NCBI RefSeq assembly: GCF_013393345.1
Contig: NZ_QJRF01000033.1
Coordinates: 62,001-126,000, forward strand
Source of the DNA: Pseudomonas taiwanensis
Lineage (GTDB): Bacteria; Pseudomonadota; Gammaproteobacteria; Pseudomonadales; Pseudomonadaceae
Direction: 5' to 3'
Length of the DNA stretch: 64,000 bases
How positions within the stretch are numbered: position 1 is the stretch's first letter; each line of letters starts with the position of its first letter. Of the stretch, positions 27,590-36,743 are shown piece by piece. The notes beneath the pieces are model-generated. The model was given only the letters and a program-made list of their open reading frames with translations, ran no database searches and was not told the origin of the DNA. The translations under genes were made by a program, and so were the position numbers.

Positions 27590-28711
27590 ATGGGCAGTAT
27601 GAACAACAATAACAATGAAGGCTTCGACGGCTCGCGCCGGACGCTGTTGCTGTTGGGAATGGGCGTGGGGCTGCAGGTGCTGCTGGCCCCCACCATGGCC
27701 TCCACCACAGTAGCGGTCGTCTCGGCAATCATGGCCGACCCGTTGCGCCAGCCAGCCACTATGACTCACCGAGCAGCACACGCAGTGCTGACCCGCGTGG
27801 TTCTGGCCGGTGACCGGCTGGTGGCAATGGGCGAGCGCGGCCTGGTCGTGTTGTCCGACGACGGTGGCCGACAGTGGCGCCAGGCGCGCGTGCCGGTCAG
27901 CGTAACTCTGACCTCGGCGAGCTTCGTCGATGCTCATCAGGGCTGGATCGCTGGCCACAGTGGTGTTGTGCTGCATACCACTGACGGCGGCGAAAGCTGG
28001 GCCCTACAGACCGATGGCAAGGCGCTCGCTCAGGCAACTCTGGCTCAGGCCCAGGGCTTGCCTGAAATCGACGCCGACCGTGAACGCCTGATCGCAGATG
28101 CTCAGCGTCTGGTGGATGACGGCGCAGACAAACCGTTGCTATCGATCTGCTTTGCCGACGCGCTGCGCGGAATGGTGGTGGGCGCGTTCGGCTTGGCAGC
28201 TACCACTGACGATGGCGGCAAGACATGGACTCCTTGCCGGGATCGTTTGGCCAACCCAATGCGTATGCATCTCTATGCGGTTGCCCGCCATGACAAGACC
28301 TGGGTGATCGCCGGAGAGCAGGGCGTGCTCATGCGTAGCAACGATGATGGCGCCAGCTTTGAATCGCTGGCTGCACCTACGGAGCGCACCTTGTTCGCCG
28401 TCACGCCCACGCGCAATGGTGGTTTTGTGTGCGCCGGGTTGCTGGGGGCTGCTTGCCGCATTGATCGGGGCAGCACAACCGCTGCCCCGATCGAGTTGCC
28501 GGCACCCTTAACTGTCTTGTCTGGCGTTGAACTGCGTGATGGCCGGGTGGCGCTGCTGGCACAGGGCGGGCGGCTGCTGGTAAGCCGCGACGGAGGTGTC
28601 CACTTCACCGAGCAGCCCCTTGCGCGGCGAGAGCCTCTGACCTCGCTCGCCGAAGCCCCTGATGGTGGTCTAGTTGCCACCAGCATGGGCGGGGTTGCCC
28701 GGCTTGGCTGA
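27590..28711 (+). CDS. YCF48/BNR-repeat beta-propeller protein, exported
   Basis: The product is 373 residues; the ATG at 27599 is an equally possible start. A hydrophobic segment at residues 18-50 looks like a signal or anchor. The remainder has repeated S-x-D-x-G-x-x-W/F Asp-box units (VLSDDGGRQW, LHTTDGGESW, ATTDDGGKTW, MRSNDDGASF, LVSRDGGVHF), giving a five- or six-bladed propeller as in the photosystem-assembly factor YCF48. Such proteins recur between DUF1329 and MMPL genes. It probably acts as an assembly or adaptor factor for the envelope complex. No enzyme motif was seen. Confidence 0.82.
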   Translation: MGSMNNNNNEGFDGSRRTLLLLGMGVGLQVLLAPTMASTTVAVVSAIMADPLRQPATMTHRAAHAVLTRVVLAGDRLVAMGERGLVVLSDDGGRQWRQARVPVSVTLTSASFVDAHQGWIAGHSGVVLHTTDGGESWALQTDGKALAQATLAQAQGLPEIDADRERLIADAQRLVDDGADKPLLSICFADALRGMVVGAFGLAATTDDGGKTWTPCRDRLANPMRMHLYAVARHDKTWVIAGEQGVLMRSNDDGASFESLAAPTERTLFAVTPTRNGGFVCAGLLGAACRIDRGSTTAAPIELPAPLTVLSGVELRDGRVALLAQGGRLLVSRDGGVHFTEQPLARREPLTSLAEAPDGGLVATSMGGVARLG

Positions 28712-28762
28712 CGCCACCCGTTCTCACGATCACGCGACGCGCCACACAACGAGTCCAACGAT

Positions 28763-31237
28763 ATGACCACTGTGACCCCAACCTCGACCGCAGCATGCCG
28801 GCTCGAAGACTTTGATCCGCGCTCGGGCTCCCGGCTCGAACGTGCCGTTTTCAACCACCGGATCCTGGTGCTGCTGCTGTCCGTGCTGGTCACGATCATG
28901 CTCGGCTTCAGCGCGTTGAGCCTGAATCTCAATGCCAGCTTCGAAAAGACCATTCCCACCAATCACCCGTACATCACCAACTACCTGGACAACAAGAAAG
29001 AACTTACCGGTCTGGGGAATTCGGTGCGCATCGCTGTAGAAGCACGCAAGGGCAACATCTACAACGCGAGCTATATCGACACGCTGCGCCAACTCAACGA
29101 CGCCGTGTTCATGCTGCCTGGTGTGGACCGCGCGTTCATGAAGTCGCTGTGGACGCCCAACGTCCGCTGGACGGCGGTGACCGAGGAAGGCCTGGACGGC
29201 GGTCAGGTTATCCCTGATCACTATGATGGCTCGCCGGCCAAGCTCGAGGAGCTGCGTATGAACGTGCAGCGCTCGGGCGAAATCGGCCAGTTGGTAGCGG
29301 CCAATGGCGGCTCCACCGTGCTCCAGGTTCCGTTGCTGGAGCGTGATGCTTCCGGCAAACCGCTGGACTATGCAGCCCTGTCCGAGCAGTTGGAGCAGCT
29401 GCGCGCAAAATACAGCAGTGACGAGGTAGCCATTCACATCACCGGCTTTGCCAAGCTGTCCGGCGATCTTATGGATGGCATGCAGGAGGTGATCGGGTTC
29501 TTCTTCATCGCTCTGGTCATCTGTGCAGCGATGGTGTTCTTTTACAACCGCGACCTGGTCAGCACGGCGCTGGTGGTGATTACCTCGGTGACCGGCGTGT
29601 TGTGGCAGCTGGGTCTGCTGCCGCTGCTGGGGTATTCGCTGAACCCATATTCCATGCTGGTGCCCTTTCTCATCTTCGCCATCGGCATTAGCCATGGCGC
29701 CCAGAAAATGAACGGCATCCTGCAGGACATCGGGCGTGGGACGCACCGCTATGTGGCCGCCCGTTACACCTTCAGGCGCCTGTTTCTGGCCGGCCTCACC
29801 GCGCTGTTGGCTGACGCCGTGGGCTTCGCGGTGCTGCTGATGATCGATATCCCTGTTATCCGCGAACTGGCCATCGCCGCCAGCTTGGGCGTGCTGGTAC
29901 TGGTGATTTCGAACCTGATCCTGCTGCCGGTGCTGTTGAGTTATGTAGGAGTGAGCCGTAAAGCAGCCGAGAGGGCAGTACGCCGAGAATCAGCTTCCGC
30001 GGCCGGGCAGAGCAGTGCCTTCTTTAGCTGGCTGGTCAGCTTCACCGAGGGGCGACGCGCCATGCTGGCTGTAGCCACGGCGGTGGCTCTGGCGGTAATT
30101 GGCATTGCCATTGGCACCCAGCTGAAGGTCGGAGACCTCGACGCCGGTGCACCGGAACTGCAGGCCGACTCACGTTACAACCGTGATGTGGCCTACCTGA
30201 CGAAAAACTACGGTGCCAGCAATGACCTGTTTGCCATCATGGTCAAAACCTCCGATGGCAACTGCAGCCAGTACGACGTGCTGCGCCGCGTCGATCAACT
30301 CGAATGGGAGCTGATGGATCTGCCCGGTGTGGAGTCCACTCAGTCGATTGCGCGGCTGCAACGGCGTCTGATGGTTGGCATGAACGAAGGCAGTCCGCTG
30401 TGGTACGACTTGCTGAGCAATCAGAGCATGCTCAACACCATCACTGCCCGGGCACCGCGGGAACTGTACAACGAAGAATGCAACCTGCTGACGGTGTACG
30501 CCTACCTGCGTGATCACCGCGCCGAAACCCTGCAGCAGGTGGTCGACCTGGTCGAACGCTTCGCTCAGAAGAACAATGACAAGGACGCTACCTTCCTTCT
30601 GGCGGCCGGCTCGGCGGGGATCGACGCCACCACCAACATCGTGGTTCACAAGGCCTGGTACCAGATGTTGTTCATGGTCTACGGGGCGGTGGCGCTGCTG
30701 TGTTTCATCACCTTCCGTTCCTGGAGGGCGGTGCTGGTGGCCATGCTGCCGCTGATGCTCACTTCCGTTTTGGCCGAAGCGCTAATGGTTGTCTTGGGGA
30801 TGGGCGTGAAGGTGGCGACCCTGCCAGTGATTGCGCTTGGCGTAGGCATCGGGGTGGACTACGCGCTGTATGTGCTGAGTGTGACCCTGACCCGCATGCG
30901 CGCCGGCACCACGTTGAAAGAGGCCTATGCCACTGCGTTGCAGTTCACCGGCCGGGTGGTGCTACTGACGGGGGTGACCTTGGCGGCAGCGGTCGCGACC
31001 TGGCATTTCTCCAGCATCAAGTTCCAGGCCGACATGGGCCTGCTGCTGGCCTTCATGTTCCTGTGGAACATGCTCGGGGCGTTGGTTCTGATCCCGGCCC
31101 TGGCGCGCTTTCTGCTGCCTCGCGCCCGTGAAGGCTCCAGCTGCGATACGGCCGACGTTGCGGCCCAAACTGTGGGTTCGACGTCCAGGGCACCGGGTCA
31201 AACCAACAAATTGGCGTACGAGAGATGCCTGCCATGA
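28763..31237 (+). CDS. MMPL/RND-family transporter
   Basis: The product is 824 residues with two six-helix halves. TM1 is near residues 35-55, followed by a large periplasmic loop, then a TM bundle containing VPFLIFAIGISHGAQKM. The second half repeats this with VIALGVGIGVDYALYV. The acidic residue of each TM4-type helix fits proton coupling. It is about the size of hydrophobe-exporter and hopanoid-type RND proteins and lacks a companion MFP gene. With DUF1302, DUF1329 and the propeller it forms a conserved four-gene set thought to move hydrophobic molecules across the envelope. Its end overlaps the MFS gene. Confidence 0.88.
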   Translation: MTTVTPTSTAACRLEDFDPRSGSRLERAVFNHRILVLLLSVLVTIMLGFSALSLNLNASFEKTIPTNHPYITNYLDNKKELTGLGNSVRIAVEARKGNIYNASYIDTLRQLNDAVFMLPGVDRAFMKSLWTPNVRWTAVTEEGLDGGQVIPDHYDGSPAKLEELRMNVQRSGEIGQLVAANGGSTVLQVPLLERDASGKPLDYAALSEQLEQLRAKYSSDEVAIHITGFAKLSGDLMDGMQEVIGFFFIALVICAAMVFFYNRDLVSTALVVITSVTGVLWQLGLLPLLGYSLNPYSMLVPFLIFAIGISHGAQKMNGILQDIGRGTHRYVAARYTFRRLFLAGLTALLADAVGFAVLLMIDIPVIRELAIAASLGVLVLVISNLILLPVLLSYVGVSRKAAERAVRRESASAAGQSSAFFSWLVSFTEGRRAMLAVATAVALAVIGIAIGTQLKVGDLDAGAPELQADSRYNRDVAYLTKNYGASNDLFAIMVKTSDGNCSQYDVLRRVDQLEWELMDLPGVESTQSIARLQRRLMVGMNEGSPLWYDLLSNQSMLNTITARAPRELYNEECNLLTVYAYLRDHRAETLQQVVDLVERFAQKNNDKDATFLLAAGSAGIDATTNIVVHKAWYQMLFMVYGAVALLCFITFRSWRAVLVAMLPLMLTSVLAEALMVVLGMGVKVATLPVIALGVGIGVDYALYVLSVTLTRMRAGTTLKEAYATALQFTGRVVLLTGVTLAAAVATWHFSSIKFQADMGLLLAFMFLWNMLGALVLIPALARFLLPRAREGSSCDTADVAAQTVGSTSRAPGQTNKLAYERCLP

Positions 31238-32574
31238 GCAATTTTATGAGTGCGCCGCTATCGGGCAGACCGCAAGTTGACGTTACGCAGGTTATCGACG
31301 GCGGCAAGTTCAATTCATTCAGCGTGCAGGTGGCGGTGATCTGCTTTCTCGCGATCGTGTTCGACGGCATCGACAGTGCGCTGTTCGGCACGTTGCTTCC
31401 CGCCATCATGACCGACATGAGAATGGGCCCCGCCGAGGCCGGGATTCTGGCAAGCGTTGGGCATATCGGGGCCGTGGGTGGTGCGATCATCTTTGGCGTG
31501 GCGGCCGATGCAATTGGTCGCAAGCGGATGATGCTGATCGGCATGACGGTGTTCATTATCTTCACTGCCGCGTGCGGCCTGGCTCAGGGGCTTGTTGACT
31601 TCGCCATCTACCGCTTTGTCGCGGGTTTTGGCCTGGCCGGCATCGTTCCGATTGCCGTGGCGCTGGTCTTTGAATACACGCCGGGCAAATGGAAAGCGAT
31701 GGTTTCCAGTGTGTCCTATACCGGAATCTCGGTGGGCGTGTTGATCTCGGCATTGCTATCCATCGCGTTTCTATCCACCTTCGGATGGCGGGCGATATTG
31801 CTTGGAACCTTCGTCTGCATCGTCCTCGTTCCCATTGCGCTGGTGTGCTTGCCGGAGTCGATGTCGATCTTGGTGAAGAAGGGCAAAAGCGCGGAGGTTG
31901 GTAGGGTCTTGAAAAAGGCCGATCCGCAGTTTGTACCCAGCGCCAACGACGAATACCTACTGAAAGAGCCTCCGGCTGCCAAGGTGCCATTGAAGCGTCT
32001 TTTCCAAGGTGGCTACGCACGCAACACGCTGTTTCTGGGTATCGGGATGCTCTGCATCATGATGATTGCAGTCACCCTTACGACCTGGATCGCACAGTTG
32101 ATGGTTCAGCGCGGGTATTCGCTCACAACAGGCGTGAGCTTCATCCTTGTGTTTACCTGCAGCAACTTCATCTCCACGCCATTGGCCGGATGGATGTCGG
32201 GGAAGATCGGTTACAAGAAAGTGTTCGCAATTTACATGCCTGTTCTATTTGTTTCGATATCGCTGATTGGCGTTATTCAAACTCCATTCATCGCATTGAT
32301 TTGCATGTTTTTTGCGGGCTTTGCGGCGATGGGGGCAACTTGCATTCTCTTACCCTACGTCGGATCGCTATATCCTATGAGCTTTCGCTCATCCGCGATG
32401 GGCGTGATTTACGCTATTGGCCGGACTGGCCCCATTATGGGTCCCGCAATTGCCGGCTTTATGCTGGCTGGCGGAATCAGTGTGCCGATCATCCTGGTTT
32501 GCATGGCTGCACCTAGTTTGGTGGCCCTCATTGCGTTTCTCCTCGTGAAAGAGAGCCCCTTGCAGAGTATGTAG
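31234..32574 (+). CDS. MFS transporter, aromatic acid:H+ symporter (AAHS) type
   Basis: The product is 446 residues from the ATG at 31234, which shares ATGA with the RND stop; an ATG at 31225 is the alternative. Twelve TM segments are visible. The opening QVDVTQVIDGGKFNSF and the TM1 motif FDGIDSALFG match the AAHS/PcaK family, as does the loop GVAADAIGRKRMM between TM2 and TM3. It likely imports an aromatic or related acid by proton symport. Being translationally coupled to the envelope RND gene suggests uptake of the same compound class. Confidence 0.9.
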   Translation: MSNFMSAPLSGRPQVDVTQVIDGGKFNSFSVQVAVICFLAIVFDGIDSALFGTLLPAIMTDMRMGPAEAGILASVGHIGAVGGAIIFGVAADAIGRKRMMLIGMTVFIIFTAACGLAQGLVDFAIYRFVAGFGLAGIVPIAVALVFEYTPGKWKAMVSSVSYTGISVGVLISALLSIAFLSTFGWRAILLGTFVCIVLVPIALVCLPESMSILVKKGKSAEVGRVLKKADPQFVPSANDEYLLKEPPAAKVPLKRLFQGGYARNTLFLGIGMLCIMMIAVTLTTWIAQLMVQRGYSLTTGVSFILVFTCSNFISTPLAGWMSGKIGYKKVFAIYMPVLFVSISLIGVIQTPFIALICMFFAGFAAMGATCILLPYVGSLYPMSFRSSAMGVIYAIGRTGPIMGPAIAGFMLAGGISVPIILVCMAAPSLVALIAFLLVKESPLQSM

Positions 32575-32797
32575 TAGCAACTGCTTATACAGATTTAGTA
32601 TTGGTTTGTGCGCCATTTTGTCGTTGCTTGCATAGCGCAGGCTCGAACCCGGCTGCTTCACAATCGATGTATTAGGTGTTTTTCAACAGAAAAGCGAGAG
32701 GTCGCTTTCGGAGTAGATGAGGAGGGTGGGCGCAGCTAACCTGGTTTCAAATGAATAACAATTGAATTTAAGACAAGCCTGAAATTAAGGAAAAACC

Positions 32798-33271
32798 ATG
32801 GATCGTTATATCAATCGTCTGTTTCACGTATGCATCACCGTCGCCGATATCGAAGCGGCACTGGAGTTCTATTGCGGCGTGCTCGGGCTTGAGTCTATCG
32901 GCAAACTGCGGGGCGAAAGAGCGCCCGGTGAAATCCTCGGTTTTCCGGGCCAGATCATTGAAATCCATGCCGATCACCTGGTAGGCAAGGACAAGGAAAA
33001 CGCGACCGTCATCGATCTTATCGAGTTCGTTTCGCCGAAGACTGTTGTCAATAAGAACCCAGCTGCACCGCTGAACCACGCAGGCATCAATCGTATGGCG
33101 TTTGGCGTAGACGATACCGATGCCATCTATGAGAAGCTGAAGGCGCGTGGTGACATCGTTTTCCTGTGCGAACCACAAGTCGTTATTGCTCCAACCGGCG
33201 GTAAATTCAAGATCTTGACCTTCAAGGACCCCTTCGACAACATCCTGGAAGTCATTGAATACTGCAAGTAA
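32798..33271 (+). CDS. Small VOC (glyoxalase/dioxygenase-like) protein, copy 1
   Basis: The product is 157 residues with a strong AAGGA site. It is a single paired VOC module: LFHVCITVADIEAALEFY, then LNHAGINRMAFGVDD and a C-terminal PFDNILEVIEY. Candidate metal ligands are His10, the histidine of LNHAG and Glu of LEVIE. It is clearly paralogous to the gene at 34361. Members of this superfamily open rings, isomerise or bind small molecules. The cluster of such proteins (32.8-34.9 kb) suggests an uncharacterised catabolic route. Confidence 0.8.
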   Translation: MDRYINRLFHVCITVADIEAALEFYCGVLGLESIGKLRGERAPGEILGFPGQIIEIHADHLVGKDKENATVIDLIEFVSPKTVVNKNPAAPLNHAGINRMAFGVDDTDAIYEKLKARGDIVFLCEPQVVIAPTGGKFKILTFKDPFDNILEVIEYCK

Positions 33272-33339
33272 TTGATCGTTGGTTAGAAATGCCACCTGGA
33301 AGCGGTTTTTCTTACACTGACAAACCGGAGAGTTTTGAA

Positions 33340-33867
33340 ATGAGCGTCACACAAGATAAATCTGAGATTATCGAAGTGATCAACCTCTATGGCGTTGCTT
33401 TGGATAGCCATGCCTGGGACCTGCTGGACGACGTCTTCACCGAGGATGCCCATGCTGACTTCGGTCCGGCTGGCGCTGTCTGGAAGTCTGTTGGCGCACT
33501 GAAGTTCGCCTTTAAGGACTTTCACGAGACGCTGACCAACCACATGCATACCATGACCGGTTCTTGCGTTCACGTTGATGGCGATACCGCCTATGCATTG
33601 ACCTATGGCGATTGGCTGCTGTCGCGCGACACGGCAGTGGGCGGTCCTGACTGGGTTGGCCGCGGCTGGTATGACGATGTTCTGGTCCGTACTGATAAGG
33701 GCTGGCGTATCAGCAACCGCGTTTGCCGACTGATTTCATGGACAGGAAACCCGAACGTTCCTGAGCCGGCTTACGAACAGCATCCGGTGATGACTACCCA
33801 TACGCTGCGTAGTCATCGTGAACAAGGGAAAGTCAAATTCTTCGAGGCTATCGCCAAAAAGAAATAA
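33340..33867 (+). CDS. SnoaL/NTF2-like protein
   Basis: The product is 175 residues from the ATG at 33340 (GGAGAG upstream). The N-terminal helix EIIEVINLYGVALDSHAWDLL, then FTEDAHADFG, and the late WRISNRVCRLISW strand are typical of the NTF2-like SnoaL/dehydratase fold. Such proteins act as small isomerases, cyclases, dehydratases or hydroxylase partners. An Asp/His pair (DAHADFG, NHMHTMTG) could form the pocket. It resembles the NTF2-like protein at 39786 only in fold. Function unknown. Confidence 0.75.
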   Translation: MSVTQDKSEIIEVINLYGVALDSHAWDLLDDVFTEDAHADFGPAGAVWKSVGALKFAFKDFHETLTNHMHTMTGSCVHVDGDTAYALTYGDWLLSRDTAVGGPDWVGRGWYDDVLVRTDKGWRISNRVCRLISWTGNPNVPEPAYEQHPVMTTHTLRSHREQGKVKFFEAIAKKK

Positions 33868-33988
33868 GCAAAGAATAAGTCCACGCTCACTTTCGTTGTT
33901 TGCTGGAAGTGGGTGCGGGCTCCCTTTGTCCGAATTTCCCTTGTATTTGTTATTGAGAATTCCAGAAATTTATTGTGGAAGAAAAGCA

Positions 33989-34345
33989 ATGAGCAACCAA
34001 ACAGTGATTTGGACGGTTGGCATCAACTGCCAGGCAGAAGATGAAGAAAAATTCAACGCCTGGTATGACGAGATTCATGTTCCTATGTTGTTGAAGGGCG
34101 ACTTTGTCAAGAAAGTCACCCGCTTCAAACTGGCAGAGGAAACCTATCATGTGGGCGCCACCACGCAGCCGTGCCCAACCTATCTGACGATCTATGAATT
34201 CGACAGTCAGGCTAAGTTCGAGGCGTGGATGAATAGCGAGGCGCGCACTGAAGCCGGCGTAGATAAAGAGCAGACATGGGGCGACAAGGTCTACGACGTC
34301 CAGTGGGCAACACGCTACAACCTGACCAACGCCTGGAATGTATAA
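33989..34345 (+). CDS. Ferredoxin-like alpha+beta barrel protein (EthD/Dabb type)
   Basis: The product is 118 residues from the ATG at 33989. Its frame is open upstream but without coding signs. The segment EEKFNAWYDEIHVPMLLKG is characteristic of dimeric alpha-beta barrel proteins: E-F-x-x-W-Y-x-x-x-H-x-P. YLTIYEFDSQAKFEAWMN forms the second repeat. Relatives are cofactor-free monooxygenases, decarboxylases or isomerases that use the conserved His. It lies between NTF2-like and VOC genes, so it presumably handles an intermediate of the same pathway. Confidence 0.75.
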   Translation: MSNQTVIWTVGINCQAEDEEKFNAWYDEIHVPMLLKGDFVKKVTRFKLAEETYHVGATTQPCPTYLTIYEFDSQAKFEAWMNSEARTEAGVDKEQTWGDKVYDVQWATRYNLTNAWNV

Positions 34346-34360
34346 AGGACGGTAACCGCG

Positions 34361-34852
34361 ATGAGCGCATTAGTTAAGAAACTCCTGCATGTATGCATCA
34401 CCGTGCCTGACGTCGATCAGGCCCTGAAATTTTACCGCGATGTGCTGGGTTTTGTTTCGACATTCGAAACTCGCACCGACGAAGCGGACGGCCCGCTTCT
34501 GGGTTTCGCCGAAGATGAAATCAGCATTTATGCGCACCATATTCTGACCGCAGGCGCAGATCCCAGACACGCCACTGAAATCAATCTGATCGAATACACC
34601 AAACCCTCCACCATCATTGGTGACGGTCCTTATGATTTGATGAATCAGGTTGGCATCACTCGTTTGGCGCTATTGGTCGAAGATGCCAAAGAGGCGTTTG
34701 AAAAGATTCGCACTTATGATGGCGTTGAAATCGTTTGTGCGCCGAAAGACATTATTATCCGCAAACCCGGCGGCAACCTCACGATGACCTGGTTCAGCTT
34801 TAAAGATCCGTACGGCGTATTCATTACAATTGCAGAGCCGCCTAAGGCATAA
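34361..34852 (+). CDS. Small VOC (glyoxalase/dioxygenase-like) protein, copy 2
   Basis: The product is 163 residues. LLHVCITVPDVDQALKFYRDVLGF parallels the copy at 32798, as do IYAHHIL and the ending PYGVFITIAEPP. The C-terminal glutamate ligand of copy 1 (LEVIE) is replaced by FITIAEP with Glu three residues later, so the metal site may differ. It lies 15 bases after the barrel-protein gene. The two copies probably arose by duplication and may act on successive intermediates or form a heterodimer. Confidence 0.78.
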   Translation: MSALVKKLLHVCITVPDVDQALKFYRDVLGFVSTFETRTDEADGPLLGFAEDEISIYAHHILTAGADPRHATEINLIEYTKPSTIIGDGPYDLMNQVGITRLALLVEDAKEAFEKIRTYDGVEIVCAPKDIIIRKPGGNLTMTWFSFKDPYGVFITIAEPPKA

Positions 34853-34929
34853 GTTCAGCGCAGTCCAATAATGCGGTTCTGCGTTGGTCGGATCGCCTAC
34901 TGCGAGTTCAATAGAGTCCCGGAGTTAAG

Positions 34930-35805
34930 ATGCAAATCGATGTTCTGGTCGATGTAAAGACGACCATCGGTGAGGGCCCTTTATGGGACGTGCAAGAACA
35001 GCGCTTATACTGGATCGACGTGGTCGACGGTCGCGTCTTTCGCTGCACCGCTGACGGCCGTGAGGTGCGGTCGTGGGATATGCCCGACACGATTGGCTCC
35101 ATGGCACTGCGTCGCGATGGCGGTGCAATCGTGGCACTGGGTTCGGGGTTTCATTTCCTCGACTTCAACACCGGCGATACCCAGCTGATAGCCCACCCCG
35201 AGGCTGACAAACCCCACAATCGCTTGAACGACGGCAAGGTGGATGCGCGGGGACGCTTTATCGTAGGCAGCATGGACACCCGAGAGGGTTTTGCGGACGG
35301 CACGCTGTTTCGCGTCGACCCCGACTTGTCGGTGCACACCCTCGATGCTGGATTCGCGATTTCCAACGGACCTTGCTGGAGCCCTGACGGGTCGACGTTC
35401 TATTTCTCGGACACCTTCTCCGGGGAAATCTGGATGTACGACTACGACCTCGACACCGGCGCCATCGCCAACCGCCGTACCTTCACCAAAGAAGGCTTCA
35501 CCGCCACGACCGCCACCGACGGTTCAACCGTCGATGCCGAAGGTTTCCTTTGGAATGCCCACGTCTACGCGGGAAAACTGTGCCGCTACGCGCCCGACGG
35601 CAGCCTGGACCGTGTCATCGAGATGCCGGTGAAGAAGGTCACCAGCGTCAACTTTGGCGGTCCCAACATGGACACCCTGTTTGTCACGTCCATGACCAAG
35701 CCACCGTTGCCTCGCTATCCGGGCGACAACGCGATGCGCGGGAGCCTGTTCGCCATTCATGGCCTGGGGGTGAAAGGGCTGCCCGAGCCACGCTTCGGGG
35801 GCTGA
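34930..35805 (+). CDS. SMP-30/gluconolactonase-family lactonase
   Basis: The product is 291 residues forming a six-bladed propeller. The divalent-metal ligands are visible as Glu in TIGEGPLWD, Asn in RLNDGKVD, Asn in AISNGPCWSPDG and Asp in DGSTVDAEGFLWNA. Proteins of this family hydrolyse sugar or other lactones. Here, close to VOC and SDR enzymes, it may open a lactone formed in the pathway. The ATG at 34930 follows GGAGTTAAG. Confidence 0.88.
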   Translation: MQIDVLVDVKTTIGEGPLWDVQEQRLYWIDVVDGRVFRCTADGREVRSWDMPDTIGSMALRRDGGAIVALGSGFHFLDFNTGDTQLIAHPEADKPHNRLNDGKVDARGRFIVGSMDTREGFADGTLFRVDPDLSVHTLDAGFAISNGPCWSPDGSTFYFSDTFSGEIWMYDYDLDTGAIANRRTFTKEGFTATTATDGSTVDAEGFLWNAHVYAGKLCRYAPDGSLDRVIEMPVKKVTSVNFGGPNMDTLFVTSMTKPPLPRYPGDNAMRGSLFAIHGLGVKGLPEPRFGG

Positions 35806-35894
35806 CTGATTGCTTACCTTGCCGATGCTGCCGGGCGAAATCATCCGGCAGCACCATCAACGTTCCGCCACTGGCCACTAACAGGACCGCTGCA

Positions 35895-36686
35895 ATGGCA
35901 GAGTTCAAAAACAAGGTTGTGCTGATATCAGGAACCGGCGGGCGGATGGGGCAGGCAGCTGCTCAGATGTTTGCCCGGGAAGGTGCGAAAGTCCTCGGAT
36001 GCGATGTCGCAACCCGACGGGCTCAGGAGACGTGCAGACTGGTGACGGAGTCGGGTGGCGAGATGTTTTCGCTGGAGCCACTCGATCTGGCCAACCCTGT
36101 TGACGCGCAACGTTGGGCCGACGAAGCCATATCGCGGTGGGGGCGAATCGACGTTCTCTGTAACAACGCTGCGGGTGTAGCCATAGCACCGTTCGACGAA
36201 GCCTCGATTGAGCATTGGGACTTCACGATCCGCAACGAATTGACGATTGCCTATGTGGCCGCTCGCGCGGTTTGGCCGCACATGCTCAAGCAGAAAAAAG
36301 GCGTGATTGTCAGCGTGTCATCAATTGCCGGCCATCTCGAACTCTCAGGCTTTCCCGCCGTTGCCCATGGTGCGGCGAATGCGGGCGTTCAGGCGCTTAC
36401 GCGTATGCTCGCTGCCCAAGGCGCACCGCATGGCATTCGCGCGGTCAGCATCAGTCCAGGGCTGATTGCCAATCCAGACGCACTGCCCTCCCCAACACTG
36501 GATGAGCACGGCTTACCGGTAGCGCGCCCGCTGTGGCGTCATGCGGCGCTAGGTCGACCCGCCCGTGCGCAAGAGATCGTCGAAACGCTGTTGTTTGTTG
36601 CATCGGATAGAGCGTCGTACATCACCGGCACGGACATCGCGGTAGACGGTGGAATGTCTAGCATCATCTGGAATTCAAGGTCCTGA
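35895..36686 (+). CDS. SDR-family protein lacking the usual Tyr/Lys pair
   Basis: The product is 263 residues from the ATG at 35895. The Rossmann motif SGTGGRMGQAAAQ (a variant of T-G-x-x-x-G-x-G), CNNAAG and SVSSIAG are present. Where Y-x-x-x-K should stand the sequence is AVAHGAANAGV, so Tyr becomes His and Lys becomes Asn. The C-terminal YITGTDIAVDGG cofactor segment is intact. It may bind NAD(P) without classic dehydrogenase activity, or use another base. Its neighbour at 36744 has the normal pair, so the two may work as an active/inactive partnership. Confidence 0.82.
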   Translation: MAEFKNKVVLISGTGGRMGQAAAQMFAREGAKVLGCDVATRRAQETCRLVTESGGEMFSLEPLDLANPVDAQRWADEAISRWGRIDVLCNNAAGVAIAPFDEASIEHWDFTIRNELTIAYVAARAVWPHMLKQKKGVIVSVSSIAGHLELSGFPAVAHGAANAGVQALTRMLAAQGAPHGIRAVSISPGLIANPDALPSPTLDEHGLPVARPLWRHAALGRPARAQEIVETLLFVASDRASYITGTDIAVDGGMSSIIWNSRS

Positions 36687-36743
36687 GCCTTCATGGACAG
36701 CACATGCCTTTGAACAGTAACTCGAGCGCTACAGGTGGTAGTC

